Source of the DNA: Lachnotalea sp041821265
GTDB taxonomy: Bacteria; Bacillota; Clostridia; Lachnospirales; Lachnospiraceae
DNA length: 64,000 bases
Assembly (NCBI GenBank): GCA_041821265.1
Contig: JBGUEQ010000014.1
Coordinates: 1 to 64,000, forward strand
Direction: 5' to 3'
Below are positions 18,434 to 28,307 of the stretch, piece after piece. Under the pieces are notes generated by a model. That model was not told the DNA's origin, did not search any database, and worked only from the letters and a program-made list of their open reading frames with translations. The translations under genes and the position numbers were made by a program. Within the stretch, counting starts at the first letter, position 1; each line of letters opens with the position of its first letter.

Positions 18434-19315
18434 ATGAGTAATATAGAAACATTTTTTGAGAGCTATTTGTTTGGCTTATCCCTTCCTAATATAAGAATTA
18501 CCGATTTAGTAGAAATATTTATAATAGCCTTTCTTCTGTATGAGATTATGCTATGGGTTAAAAATACCAGAGCGTGGATGCTTTTTAAAGGTATTATATT
18601 TTTATTAGTATTCATCTTGTTTGCATCTGTTTTTGAAATGAATACTATTCTTTGGATAGCAAGTAAGACGATTAATGTTGGTATTATTGCCGTGATTATT
18701 ATTTTTCAACCAGAACTAAGAAAAGCATTGGAACAGCTTGGTAGGAAAAATATTTTGACTACATTATTTCCAATGGATGGACAGCGTAATGGAGATGAAA
18801 GATTTAGCGATAAGACAGCAAATGAAATTGCTAGAGCGGTATTTGAAATGGGAAGCGTTAGAACAGGAGCATTAATCGTAATTGAACGAAATATTAGTCT
18901 TTTGGAGTACGAAAATACAGGCATTGAAGTTGATTCATTAATATCAAGTCAATTGTTAATTAATATATTTGAACATAATACGCCGTTACATGATGGTGCG
19001 ATTATTATACGTGGTAATAGAGTGTCAGCTGCCACATGCTATTTACCGCTATCAGATAATATGGGACTTAGTAAAGATTTGGGAACAAGGCATAGAGCAG
19101 GTGTAGGAATTAGTGAAGTTTCTGATTCGGTTACTATTATAGTTTCAGAAGAAACTGGTAAAGTATCCATAGCAGTAGAAGGCGAATTAACTCGTAATGT
19201 AGATAATGAGTATTTGAGAAAAAAATTATCTGAGATTCAAGATAAAATCATAGAAGGTGGAAGATTTAGAAGAGCGAAAGGCAGGTTAAAAGATGAAAAA
19301 AAAGTTAACTCATAA
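18434..19315 (+). CDS. cdaA: Diadenylate cyclase CdaA
   Basis: 293 residues; makes the second messenger c-di-AMP from two ATP at the membrane. Hydrophobic segments lie at about 17-36, 47-66 and 72-95, followed by a DisA_N (DAC) catalytic domain with HDGAIII (~184-190) and GTRHRAGVGIS (~216-226), the metal- and ATP-binding signatures. GGATGCGGTGAG precedes the ATG. The 3' end overlaps the next gene by 23 bases. Order cdaA-cdaR-glmM is the widely conserved Firmicutes arrangement. Confidence 0.96.
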   Translation: MSNIETFFESYLFGLSLPNIRITDLVEIFIIAFLLYEIMLWVKNTRAWMLFKGIIFLLVFILFASVFEMNTILWIASKTINVGIIAVIIIFQPELRKALEQLGRKNILTTLFPMDGQRNGDERFSDKTANEIARAVFEMGSVRTGALIVIERNISLLEYENTGIEVDSLISSQLLINIFEHNTPLHDGAIIIRGNRVSAATCYLPLSDNMGLSKDLGTRHRAGVGISEVSDSVTIIVSEETGKVSIAVEGELTRNVDNEYLRKKLSEIQDKIIEGGRFRRAKGRLKDEKKVNS

Positions 19316-20576
19316 TTTGGGTCTTAAAATCATTTCTGCTGTATTTTCAATTATTTTATGGCTTATTGTTGTTAATATTATAAATCCTGTTGAGACGCAA
19401 TCATTTAGTAATATTCATGTAACGGTTGAGAATGAGTCGGTTATAAAAGATCAAGGTAAAGTGTATGATATCATTGATAATAGTGATACAATCAGTGTAA
19501 GTGTAAGTGGTAGAAGAAAACAATTAGAAGCATTAAAATCATCCGATTTTGTCGCGGTTGCAGATATGAAAGAGATGATAGTTGCGGATACGGTTCCAAT
19601 TGATGTAACGGTAACGAAATATAATAGCGATATTAAAGATATTGTTCCAAAGATAAGAACATTAAAAATTAGTATAGATGATTCGGCTACAAAACAATTT
19701 GCAATTAGTACAATTATTTCGGGTACACCAGGAAATGGTTTTGCTACAGGAGATATTACCTGTAATCCAAGTGTTTTAAAAGTAACAGGAGCAGCATCGG
19801 TAGTTAATAAAATAAACAAGGTGGCAGTAACGGTTGATGTGGATAATATGACAACTACGATTACTGATACACTAACACCTAAATTTTATAACAGTGATGG
19901 CGATGTGATTGAATCGACTAGTTTAGAATATAAAACAGGAGATATAGCAGTTACAGCAGATTTGCTAAAGACAAAAGAAATTAAACTTGATTTTGGAACA
20001 AAGGGAATTCCGGCAAATGATTACAAATGTGTAGAAACGGTATGCTCACCAGATACGATAACGATTGCAGGCGAGGAGGAAGATCTTGCAAAGATAGATG
20101 ATGTACTCGACATGTCTGAGAATAAGGTAGATATAAGTAATGCAACTGCAAATGTACAACAAAGCATTGATATTACCAATAATTTGCCAACTACAGTAAG
20201 GCTAGTTGATTCAAGTGAGGCATCCATTTTAGTAACTGCAATTATTGAAAAACTAAAAACACAATCGATTGAAATTACAAAGGCAAATATTGCATTGCAA
20301 AATCCTCCTACTAAATATACGGTTAATTATGCAAATAGTGATAATGTGTTAGTTACCATAAAGGGATTGTCAGAGGTTGTAAGTGAAGTAAAGGCAACTG
20401 ATATCACCGCAAGTGTAGATGTATCAGATATAAGTGAAGTTGGAACAAAGACAGTACCAGTTACAATAACCGTGGCTAACGGAATTGATGCCGAAGTTGT
20501 TGGAGAGGTTACAGTGGATGTGGTAGTTACACGTAACAGTACCGATAGTTCTAATAGCAATGTGAACAAACAATAA
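19293..20576 (+). CDS. cdaR: YbbR-domain regulator of CdaA
   Basis: 427 residues: one N-terminal membrane anchor (~10-29) and an extracellular stretch made of about four YbbR-type beta repeats, with PVETQSFSNIHVTVEN at the first. Late repeats contain the TVPVTITV-like strands, and the C-terminus is Ser/Asn-rich. CdaR binds and modulates CdaA across the membrane in Bacillus and Listeria. The start lies inside cdaA, preceded by GAAAGGCAGG. glmM follows 12 bases later. Confidence 0.92.
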   Translation: MKKKLTHNLGLKIISAVFSIILWLIVVNIINPVETQSFSNIHVTVENESVIKDQGKVYDIIDNSDTISVSVSGRRKQLEALKSSDFVAVADMKEMIVADTVPIDVTVTKYNSDIKDIVPKIRTLKISIDDSATKQFAISTIISGTPGNGFATGDITCNPSVLKVTGAASVVNKINKVAVTVDVDNMTTTITDTLTPKFYNSDGDVIESTSLEYKTGDIAVTADLLKTKEIKLDFGTKGIPANDYKCVETVCSPDTITIAGEEEDLAKIDDVLDMSENKVDISNATANVQQSIDITNNLPTTVRLVDSSEASILVTAIIEKLKTQSIEITKANIALQNPPTKYTVNYANSDNVLVTIKGLSEVVSEVKATDITASVDVSDISEVGTKTVPVTITVANGIDAEVVGEVTVDVVVTRNSTDSSNSNVNKQ

Positions 20577-20588
20577 GTTAGGGAGTGG

Positions 20589-21947
20589 ATGGAGAAAATG
20601 GGAAGATTATTTGGGACAGATGGTGTAAGGGGTATTGCAAATAGTGAGCTTACAATTGATCTTGCTATGAAACTTGGGCAAGCAGGAGCTTACGTGTTGA
20701 CAAAAGAAAATGCGCATAAACCTACAATTATAGTGGGCTGTGATACAAGAATTTCAGGCGAGATGTTAGCCAATGCACTAATGGCAGGAATATGTTCTGT
20801 AGGAGCGAATGCGATTTATCTAGGCGTAATTCCTACTCCCGCAGTTGCCTATTTAACAAGAAAATATAAAGTGGATGCAGGCGTTGTTATTTCAGCGTCA
20901 CACAACCCAATGGAATTTAATGGTATAAAATTTTTTAATGCAGAAGGATATAAACTTTCAGATGCATTAGAAGATGAGATTGAAGAGCTAATTCATAATA
21001 AGATGAGTAATGTTAATATGCCAATAGGAGCTGAAGTTGGTAGAATAGAGTACAAAGATGATGCAAAAGAGGATTATGTTAAATATGCAAAGTCAGTTGT
21101 AGATGTTGATCTTACAGGACTCAAAATTGTAGTGGATTGTGCAGAAGGAGCTTCTTATTATACTGCAATTAGAACCTTTAAAGAATTAGGGGCAGATTTA
21201 GTTGCGATACATGCAAATCCAGATGGAACTAATATTAATTCAAATTGTGGTTCAACACATATGGAAGAGTTAAAAGCCAGAGTAGTATATGAAAAGGCAG
21301 CTTTGGGAATTGCATTTGATGGGGATGCGGATAGGCTATTAGCAGTAGATGAACAAGGAAAACTCGTAGATGGCGATGAATTGATGGCAATATGTGGATA
21401 TTATTTCAAAGAAAATGGAAGACTTAATAATAATACTATTGTTGCGACCATTATGAGCAATCTTGGGTTTATGCTAATGGGAGAGAAAATGGGTCTTAAT
21501 ATTGAACAAACTACGGTTGGTGATCGATATGTACTAGAACGAATGTTAGAAATTGGTGCGAATCTAGGTGGTGAGCAATCAGGTCATATCATTTTCTTAG
21601 ATGAAAACACAACCGGAGATGGATTATTAAGTGCGCTACATTTATTAGAGGTAGTAGTTAAAACAAAAAAACCACTGTCAGAACTTGCTAAAGTGATGGA
21701 AGTTATGCCACAAGCATTAGTAAATGCGAAGGTTCCAACGCATAAGAAAGATAAGTATATGGATTATTCTGAAATTGCCGATGCAATACAAAACCTTGAA
21801 GAAATGTTTGCAGGTGAAGGTAGAGTGTTGATAAGACCTTCAGGAACAGAGCCATTAGTCAGAGTTATGATAGAAGGCAAAGATCAAGCAATTATTGATA
21901 AAGAAGCAACTAAACTCGCTGCGTTAATAACGAAAACAATGCTATAA
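20589..21947 (+). CDS. glmM: Phosphoglucosamine mutase
   Basis: 452 residues; converts glucosamine-6-phosphate to glucosamine-1-phosphate for peptidoglycan and other UDP-GlcNAc-dependent glycans. Motifs: FGTDGVRG at the N-terminus, the phospho-serine loop SASHNP (Ser at ~104), the metal loop DGDADR (~245) and the phosphate-binding loop RPSGTEPLVR (~418). The start could also be the ATG at 20598, which gives the more usual MGRLFGTDG beginning; neither start has ideal ribosome-site spacing. In related bacteria GlmM interacts with CdaA and lowers c-di-AMP synthesis, consistent with this operon. Confidence 0.96.
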   Translation: MEKMGRLFGTDGVRGIANSELTIDLAMKLGQAGAYVLTKENAHKPTIIVGCDTRISGEMLANALMAGICSVGANAIYLGVIPTPAVAYLTRKYKVDAGVVISASHNPMEFNGIKFFNAEGYKLSDALEDEIEELIHNKMSNVNMPIGAEVGRIEYKDDAKEDYVKYAKSVVDVDLTGLKIVVDCAEGASYYTAIRTFKELGADLVAIHANPDGTNINSNCGSTHMEELKARVVYEKAALGIAFDGDADRLLAVDEQGKLVDGDELMAICGYYFKENGRLNNNTIVATIMSNLGFMLMGEKMGLNIEQTTVGDRYVLERMLEIGANLGGEQSGHIIFLDENTTGDGLLSALHLLEVVVKTKKPLSELAKVMEVMPQALVNAKVPTHKKDKYMDYSEIADAIQNLEEMFAGEGRVLIRPSGTEPLVRVMIEGKDQAIIDKEATKLAALITKTML

Positions 21948-22038
21948 GCTTGTTGAAATAAATGGTTATAGTCATTGAAATTTAAATTCAAATAATAAGA
22001 ATTAGAATCACACATTGAAAATATGGAGGTAAGACATA

Positions 22039-22302
22039 ATGGTAAGCCAAAAAGTGGTAATTAAGAATCCGACAGGTCTACATTTAAGGCCAGCAGGGAT
22101 TTTATGTAAAGAAGCGATGCAATTCAAATCACTTATTACATTCAGTTATTGGGGAAATACAGCAAATGCAAAAAGTGTACTTAGCGTTTTAGGCGCATGT
22201 GTAAAATGTGGTGATGAAATAGAATTTGTGTGTGAAGGCGAAGATGAAGAGGAAGCATTAAAAGCTTTAGTCGAAGCAGTTGAAAGCGGATTAGGTGAAT
22301 AA
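22039..22302 (+). CDS. HPr-family phosphocarrier protein
   Basis: 87 residues, full HPr length. The phosphorelay histidine is present at His15 within NPTGLHLRPAG, and the regulatory Ser46 is present (KSVLSVL), so it has both sites of a true HPr rather than the Crh type, which lacks His15. GGAGG stands nine bases before the ATG. It is not beside ptsI; instead its stop codon is one base from the leuA start. It could be the cell's main HPr or a second copy. Confidence 0.88.
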   Translation: MVSQKVVIKNPTGLHLRPAGILCKEAMQFKSLITFSYWGNTANAKSVLSVLGACVKCGDEIEFVCEGEDEEEALKALVEAVESGLGE

Positions 22303-22303
22303 T

Positions 22304-23965
22304 ATGCTTAACTATAAAAAATATAAAAGAGTGCCAGTCATTCCTTATACTGAAAGAGAATGGCCTAATAAACAAATTGAACAAGCACCATCTTGGTGCA
22401 GTGTCGATTTGCGCGATGGAAACCAAGCACTTATTGAACCAATGGTGGTTGAAGAAAAAATCGAAATGTTTAATCTTCTTGTTAAGCTAGGGTTTAAAGA
22501 GATAGAAATTGGATTTCCAGCAGCATCTCAAATAGAATTTGACTTTTTAAGACAATTAGTGGATAGAGACTTGATTCCAGAAGATGTTATTGTACAAGTA
22601 TTAGTTCAATGCAGAGAACATTTAATCGAAAGAACCTTTGAAGCCATACAGGGAATTCCAACTGCAATTGTTCATATTTATAATTCAACATCTACACTTC
22701 AACGTGAAGTGGTTTTTGAAAAAGATAGAGAAGAAATTAAGGCGATTGCTTTACAAGGAACAAAACTTGTCAAGAAATATGCAAAAGATTTTAAAGGTAA
22801 AATTATATTAGAATATTCACCAGAAAGTTTTACTGGAACAGAATTAGAGTTTGCCCTTGATATCTGTACTGTAGTGCAGAAGGAATGGCAACCATGTGCT
22901 GATAACAAGGTGATTTTTAATTTACCTGCAACAGTAGAAATGACAACTCCAAACGTTTATGCGGATCAAATTGAATGGATGCATAAACATTTTGATGATA
23001 GAGAAAATATTATATTAAGTGTACATCCTCATAATGATAGAGGAACTGGCGTAGCAGCTACGGAGCTTGCGTTACTTGCTGGGGCTGATCGTGTAGAAGG
23101 AACTTTATTTGGTAATGGGGAGAGAACAGGTAATGTTGATATATTAACCGTTGCCTATAACATGTTTTCACAAGGTATTAATCCAGTGCTTGAATTAGAT
23201 TGTATTAATGAGATTATAGAAGTATATGAGAGGTGTTGTAAAATACCGGTACATATGAGACACCCTTATGCTGGCAAGCTTGTATTTACTGCATTTTCTG
23301 GATCACATCAAGATGCAATTAATAAGGGCGTTAAGGCACTGAAGGAAAAAGACAGCACGTTTTGGGAAGTTCCCTATCTTCCGATTGATCCAAGTGATGT
23401 AGGGAGAGAATACGAGCCGATTGTTCGCATTAACAGTCAGTCAGGTAAAGGCGGAGTTGCGTTTGTTATGGATACCTATTTTGGATATAAACTACCAAAG
23501 GGAATGCACAAGGAATTTGCCGATGTGATTCAGAAACTTTCTGAGAAACAAGGTGAAGTTGCCCCAAATCAAATTATGGAGAAGTTTACAGAGGAGTATT
23601 TAGAAAAGAAAACTCCTTATGAATTTATAAAATGTGAAATTTCAGATATTGGCGATACTGATACGCATGCAAAGCTTCGTTTTCATTTTAATGGAGAAGC
23701 AATGCAGAGTGAGGCAGACGGAAATGGTCCAATTGATGCAGTTAGAAATGCAATAAAGAAGAAAACAGGTATTGATGTTAAGGTATTGGATTACTCAGAA
23801 CGTGCATTAAGTGAAGGCTCACATGCAAAAGCAGCAGCATATATTCTTATGATGGATAGGAATACAAAGAAGGTTATTCATGGTGTTGGTGTGAGCTCGA
23901 ACATTACAAGGGCATCCATTAAAGCTGTGTTTAGTGCAATTAACCGCTTAAGTGAAAATAATTAG
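22304..23965 (+). CDS. leuA: 2-isopropylmalate synthase
   Basis: 553 residues from the chosen ATG; joins acetyl-CoA to 2-oxoisovalerate, the first committed step of leucine synthesis. The HMGL-like TIM barrel has VDLRDGNQAL (~34-43) and the metal-binding HPHNDRGTG (~240). The C-terminal LeuA regulatory domain (~430-553) is present, including GVGVSSNITRASIKA. This is the long actinobacterial/yeast-like class (LeuA type 2). A GTG at 22295 would add three residues, but TTAGG directly upstream fits the ATG at 22304. No T-box or leader attenuator was seen in front. Confidence 0.93.
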   Translation: MLNYKKYKRVPVIPYTEREWPNKQIEQAPSWCSVDLRDGNQALIEPMVVEEKIEMFNLLVKLGFKEIEIGFPAASQIEFDFLRQLVDRDLIPEDVIVQVLVQCREHLIERTFEAIQGIPTAIVHIYNSTSTLQREVVFEKDREEIKAIALQGTKLVKKYAKDFKGKIILEYSPESFTGTELEFALDICTVVQKEWQPCADNKVIFNLPATVEMTTPNVYADQIEWMHKHFDDRENIILSVHPHNDRGTGVAATELALLAGADRVEGTLFGNGERTGNVDILTVAYNMFSQGINPVLELDCINEIIEVYERCCKIPVHMRHPYAGKLVFTAFSGSHQDAINKGVKALKEKDSTFWEVPYLPIDPSDVGREYEPIVRINSQSGKGGVAFVMDTYFGYKLPKGMHKEFADVIQKLSEKQGEVAPNQIMEKFTEEYLEKKTPYEFIKCEISDIGDTDTHAKLRFHFNGEAMQSEADGNGPIDAVRNAIKKKTGIDVKVLDYSERALSEGSHAKAAAYILMMDRNTKKVIHGVGVSSNITRASIKAVFSAINRLSENN

Positions 23966-23980
23966 ATTAGGTAGAATAAT

Positions 23981-24622
23981 ATGAAAAATAAATTGATTGA
24001 GATGCTGGAGAAGTATGGTAAATTACTTGTACTTCTTTGCATTGTTATTTCAGCATTAGGAATCGTATTTAGTTATGTCTTTCCTAAAGGAGTATTTTAT
24101 GAGATAGAAGTTAACGAAGTAGACTGCTCTTCTGAATTTGACATTTCTTTATCCGAGGATAGCGTTGTCCAGTATAAATGTAATACGGGTGAAAAGCCAA
24201 TGGCGGGAATACAAGTTTGGATTTCTAAAGAAGGTGCTGAGTCCAATGATGGTAAAGTCATATATGAAGTTTATAATGGTGATAGTACAGTGCTTTTGGG
24301 AACAGGCGAACAGTTATTAAAAGATATCGATGATCCACAATTTGTTTATTGTTCATTCCAAAGCATGAAAGAGTGTAATGGAGACTTAACGATTAAATTC
24401 TACTATACTGGAAGTGAAACAACAGCACCTGTTTTGCGTGCGAACCAAAACGAAGTAGAAGCGGCTAGTACTTCTGTAGATGGAACTCTTATATCAGGTA
24501 ATTTAGAGTCTAGCTATATTTATATTAATGAGACGCATCCGCTGGTATTTGACTTAAAAGTTATGTTAGCGATATTTGTTACCGTATTTTTTACACTTGA
24601 AAGTAAAAGAAATAGAAAGTGA
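23981..24622 (+). CDS. Membrane-anchored extracellular domain protein
   Basis: 213 residues, no named family recognised with certainty. Membrane segments lie near the N-terminus (~15-34) and C-terminus (~188-207). Between them is a beta-rich extracellular region with MAGIQVWISKEG (~68-79) and a DLTIKFYYTG strand. That pattern resembles the sugar-binding-like jelly-roll found in the N-terminal part of DUF2142-type proteins. The next gene encodes such a protein, so this may be its detached partner. It begins 15 bases after leuA and ends five bases before the next start. Confidence 0.65.
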   Translation: MKNKLIEMLEKYGKLLVLLCIVISALGIVFSYVFPKGVFYEIEVNEVDCSSEFDISLSEDSVVQYKCNTGEKPMAGIQVWISKEGAESNDGKVIYEVYNGDSTVLLGTGEQLLKDIDDPQFVYCSFQSMKECNGDLTIKFYYTGSETTAPVLRANQNEVEAASTSVDGTLISGNLESSYIYINETHPLVFDLKVMLAIFVTVFFTLESKRNRK

Positions 24623-24626
24623 TTGC

Positions 24627-26678
24627 ATGGTTATGAATAGAGAGAAAAACAATTGGATTAGAAATTGCGTTATTGTTTTAGGAATTGTAGTAGTAGCTTT
24701 TATGATAGAGTGCTTCGGATTTAATTGGCACTCTATTTTCGATGCAAATCAGCCGATTTCGTTTGATTTAAGCCAGAGTAATGAAAATATTACCACAGAA
24801 AGCAAAGAAGTTCTAGTTCCACTAACCGAAGATAAATTAAACGAAATAGAAGTTAGAAATGCAAATGAGAAGTTGTTAGCAGAGGCAAACAAAGAAGAAT
24901 ATGTTGAAACAATTGATCCATCATTAACTGAGCAGGATGGAGTATTATGTAGTACCGTGTATCATACAAGTTTTATCCTTGATGTTGGAAAAGAATATTA
25001 TATTAAAAAAATAGATGTGCTTTATCCTACAGATTCAGATTTGGGATATGGTATTACCCTTATCAATGGTGAGACTTCGAGTAAAGAGGTTTTTGATACA
25101 TTGAATTATCGATTAGGTGAAAGTGTAACCAATATATATGGACAAGCGGATAAGCTTTCTATCGATTTGTCAACAAGTAAGGAATTTATATCGACGGGTC
25201 TGGTTATTACAATTAGTAATCAATTTTGCATTAATTATTGCAGAATGTTGTTTTTAATTGGTGGAATGCTTTTAATCGCATTTCTTTTTATGAATAAAAA
25301 TATATTTAAATCTCATATGGAAATTGCTTTTATTATTTTCGCCTTGCTATTTGGAGGATTTATTATTGTATTTGATGGAACCAATCAGATGAGTTGGGAT
25401 GAATATATTCATTATGATAGTGCTTATCGGGCTTCTTTTGGACAAACGATTCAATATACGGAAGCAGCAATTCAAATGAAGGGACCAGTAATGCCTTCTT
25501 TTGATACATTGGAAGAAAAAGCGTTGGTCGCAGCTTATGCACAGGAGCGAAATGATTATACAACGGCAGATATAAAGAATCAGCAAAGATTTGTACAGTA
25601 TAATGTAAGAGCTTATTTGCCACAGTCTATCATGCTTGCAACAGCTCGAATACTAAAGCTTCCATTTTCATGGGCTTATATGATGGGTAAGTTTGGTAAT
25701 CTATTATTTTATACGTTGATTATGGCATTAGCGATTCGACTGACTAAGATAGGGAAAATATATATTGCAATCATAGGATTGCTACCAACACCATTATTTC
25801 TAGCATCGGTTTATTCTTATGATGCGGTGATAACCTCATTGGTTTTCCTAGGCTTTATTTTATGGCTCAATGAGATTTTAGATAAAGATAAAAAGCTGAA
25901 GTGGTATACTGCACTGGCTATTATTCTATGCTTTGTAGTTGGCACTTGGTCAAAAACGATATATATGGTAATGATGCTATTATTATGTTTCTTACCAAAA
26001 GAAAAGTTTGATAGTAAGTTAAAGAGCGGATTGTTTCGTGCTGGAGCTATCGTTATAATAGCAATCTTACTATATACCATTAAGAAATCGCCAATTGAAG
26101 CAACTGGTGCAACTGCCATATTACAGAGTAATGGTGCATATAGTGGGGATAAAAGAGCTCTAGGTGCAAGCTTTGATAAGCAGATTAAATATGTGGTTTC
26201 ACATCCATTTGCATACACGAAGGTCTTACTTCGAAGCCTTAAAAATTCTGCGTTTGACTATCTTCTTGGAACATCGACTTGGCTTTTATATGCGTATTTA
26301 GATCGTTTTCCAAAGATATTTGCAGCGTTTACTAGTGTATTGTTAGTGGGAGCTTCCTTTTTTCAATCAAAGGAAGATAGAGAATATGTGTTAGAAACAA
26401 AATGGAAAGTACTGCTTGGCGTTATGGCATTTTGTATGGCAAGTCTTGTATGGACAGGCTTATATATGACTTTTACCAGTGTGGGTGCAAACTACATTAA
26501 TGGTGTACAGGGAAGATATTATATTCCGTTTGTTTTGCCACTGATGTTTGTATTTAAAAATAATAAATTCAAGATAAATGTAACGACAGAAATGTATTAT
26601 AAAATAGTATTTTCAATACTGACATTTATCAATCTATATGGAACTTACGTGTACTTCTTAGAACCACGTTGTTTCTAA
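24627..26678 (+). CDS. DUF2142-type polytopic membrane protein (GT-C like)
   Basis: 683 residues from ATG 24627. The longer frame from 24576 overlaps the upstream gene and has no ribosome site. There is one TM near the N-terminus, an extracellular beta-rich region to about residue 200, then about ten membrane segments. The first loop after the core starts carries a conserved-looking acidic pair (MSWDEYIHYD), as in GT-C glycosyltransferases. A loop of about 60 residues contains SPIEATGATAIL. DUF2142 proteins occur in surface polysaccharide clusters and are suspected lipid-linked sugar transferases. The C-terminus YFLEPRCF is compact. Confidence 0.75.
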   Translation: MVMNREKNNWIRNCVIVLGIVVVAFMIECFGFNWHSIFDANQPISFDLSQSNENITTESKEVLVPLTEDKLNEIEVRNANEKLLAEANKEEYVETIDPSLTEQDGVLCSTVYHTSFILDVGKEYYIKKIDVLYPTDSDLGYGITLINGETSSKEVFDTLNYRLGESVTNIYGQADKLSIDLSTSKEFISTGLVITISNQFCINYCRMLFLIGGMLLIAFLFMNKNIFKSHMEIAFIIFALLFGGFIIVFDGTNQMSWDEYIHYDSAYRASFGQTIQYTEAAIQMKGPVMPSFDTLEEKALVAAYAQERNDYTTADIKNQQRFVQYNVRAYLPQSIMLATARILKLPFSWAYMMGKFGNLLFYTLIMALAIRLTKIGKIYIAIIGLLPTPLFLASVYSYDAVITSLVFLGFILWLNEILDKDKKLKWYTALAIILCFVVGTWSKTIYMVMMLLLCFLPKEKFDSKLKSGLFRAGAIVIIAILLYTIKKSPIEATGATAILQSNGAYSGDKRALGASFDKQIKYVVSHPFAYTKVLLRSLKNSAFDYLLGTSTWLLYAYLDRFPKIFAAFTSVLLVGASFFQSKEDREYVLETKWKVLLGVMAFCMASLVWTGLYMTFTSVGANYINGVQGRYYIPFVLPLMFVFKNNKFKINVTTEMYYKIVFSILTFINLYGTYVYFLEPRCF

Positions 26679-26681
26679 ACA

Positions 26682-26719
26682 AATGCGTAGTAGTGTAGTA
26701 ACCTATACTGCTACGCATT
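26682..26719 (+). terminator. Hairpin between glycan genes
   Basis: AATGCGTAG (26682-26690) pairs with CTACGCATT (26711-26719). With wobble pairs the stem extends to about 17 base pairs around a short TAAC loop. No T-run follows, so it may be a weak terminator or an RNA-stabilising structure. Confidence 0.5.
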
Positions 26720-26738
26720 ATTAACAAGGAGTAATGCA

Positions 26739-28277
26739 ATGAATAAAAAACGATTAGTGATTAATTTGACGGCACAAATGATTTCCTTCATAGTAAGTAT
26801 GGGGATTAATTTTGTGTTAACACCATATATAACCGTACACGTTGGAAAAGAATCCTATAGTTATGTACTGATGTCACTAAATTTTGTATCTTATGCGCAG
26901 ATTTTTGTATCAGCATTAAATACTATGGCAAGTAGATTTATTACCATTAATATACATCAGGAAAATTATGAAGACGCAAATAAGTATTTTTCCTCCGTAT
27001 TTTATGCTAATGTTATCATTAGTGCTGTCTTAATTCTTCCGTCTGTTCTAGTGGTTAGATTTCTGGATCAGATAATTAATATTGATGCTGGATTGATTAC
27101 GGATGTGAAAGTGTTATTTTTATTTGTTGTAATCAACTTTTTTATCAGTATTATTGCTTCTATCTTTAATGTAGCAACTTATGCAACCAACCGACTTGAT
27201 TTAGTAGCAATTAAGACGATTCAGTCAGACTTGATAAGAACGGTTATATTAGTTGGGGCGTATGTATTCTTTCGTCCATATCTTTGGTACATCGGCTTTG
27301 CATCCGTAGTTTGTACTGTATTTTTAGCTTTTGCCAATCGAAGGTTTACGAACGAATTATTGCCAGATATTAAAGTGAGTAGAAGATATTTTGATATTAA
27401 TAAAATATGGGAGCTTGTGTCACTTGGTTTATGGAATTCCATAACACGACTTGGACAGGTTCTCCTAGAACAAGTAGATTTATTTATTGCTAATATTTTT
27501 ATATCAAAAGAAGCAGGAGGCGTTTTGGGGCTTGCAAAAGCGGTACCAATGGTAGTAGCGAGCCTCATGGCAAATATGATAGGAATCTTTAATCCACAAA
27601 TCACTATAGCATATGCAAAAGGGGATACTGAACAACTTGTTAAAGTAATTAAAAGTTGCAACCGAATGATAATTTTTTTGCTTAGCATTCCAATTGCATT
27701 TCTTACTGCATATGGAAGAGAATTCTATCAAATATGGACACCAAAAGAGAACGCTGAATTATTATATCAATTATCAATTTTAACAGTTGGAACACTCTAT
27801 GTAAGCATGAGTATACAAGTTTTATATCATGTTTTTATCATAACGAAGAAAGTAAAGGAAAATTCAATTGTTATACTTTTATCAGGTGTACTTACGACAA
27901 TAGTAGTTATAGTGATCCTTAAGTATACTGAAAATACAGAAAATGCAAATATTGGAATTTATGCGGTGGCCGGGGTAAGTACAATCATAGGATTATTAAG
28001 AAATCTTACTTTTACACCTATCTATGCAGCAAAATCATTGGGAATAAAATGGTATTCTTTCTATAGTGATATTGGACTTGGACTTGTATCAATTGGAATG
28101 ATAATCATAATAGGCGTTGTTTCTAAATATTTATTTGTAATAGATAGTTATGCTACATTATTTTCAGTTGGTATTCCGGCAGGATTTATTGCATTAATAG
28201 CCAATTATTTTATTATATTAACCAAATCAGAACGAGAAATGTTATTTAACAGGGTTAAGAGAGTACTGGGTAAGTAA
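26739..28277 (+). CDS. Wzx-like oligosaccharide flippase
   Basis: 512 residues with about 14 membrane segments, typical of the MOP-superfamily polysaccharide transporters (Wzx/RfbX). The N-terminal MNKKRLVINLTAQMISFIVS runs into the first segment and the short cytoplasmic loops are basic. Such proteins flip lipid-linked repeat units to the outer face of the membrane. AACAAGGAG precedes the ATG. It is followed in 30 bases by an acetyltransferase and GT2 genes, which makes a polysaccharide export role likely. A MATE-type drug exporter is less likely from context. Confidence 0.85.
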   Translation: MNKKRLVINLTAQMISFIVSMGINFVLTPYITVHVGKESYSYVLMSLNFVSYAQIFVSALNTMASRFITINIHQENYEDANKYFSSVFYANVIISAVLILPSVLVVRFLDQIINIDAGLITDVKVLFLFVVINFFISIIASIFNVATYATNRLDLVAIKTIQSDLIRTVILVGAYVFFRPYLWYIGFASVVCTVFLAFANRRFTNELLPDIKVSRRYFDINKIWELVSLGLWNSITRLGQVLLEQVDLFIANIFISKEAGGVLGLAKAVPMVVASLMANMIGIFNPQITIAYAKGDTEQLVKVIKSCNRMIIFLLSIPIAFLTAYGREFYQIWTPKENAELLYQLSILTVGTLYVSMSIQVLYHVFIITKKVKENSIVILLSGVLTTIVVIVILKYTENTENANIGIYAVAGVSTIIGLLRNLTFTPIYAAKSLGIKWYSFYSDIGLGLVSIGMIIIIGVVSKYLFVIDSYATLFSVGIPAGFIALIANYFIILTKSEREMLFNRVKRVLGK

Positions 28278-28307
28278 TTAAATTTAATTGTGAGGAAAGT
28301 GAAGACG

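Noticed and set aside
21948..22303. T-box or leucine leader before leuA
   Set aside because: Only an intact HPr gene lies ahead; no T-box sequence, leucine-codon run or terminator/antiterminator pair was found.
25817..26218. Minus-strand frame of 133 codons
   Set aside because: Shadow of the DUF2142-type membrane gene; codon pattern and lack of start signals favour the plus strand.
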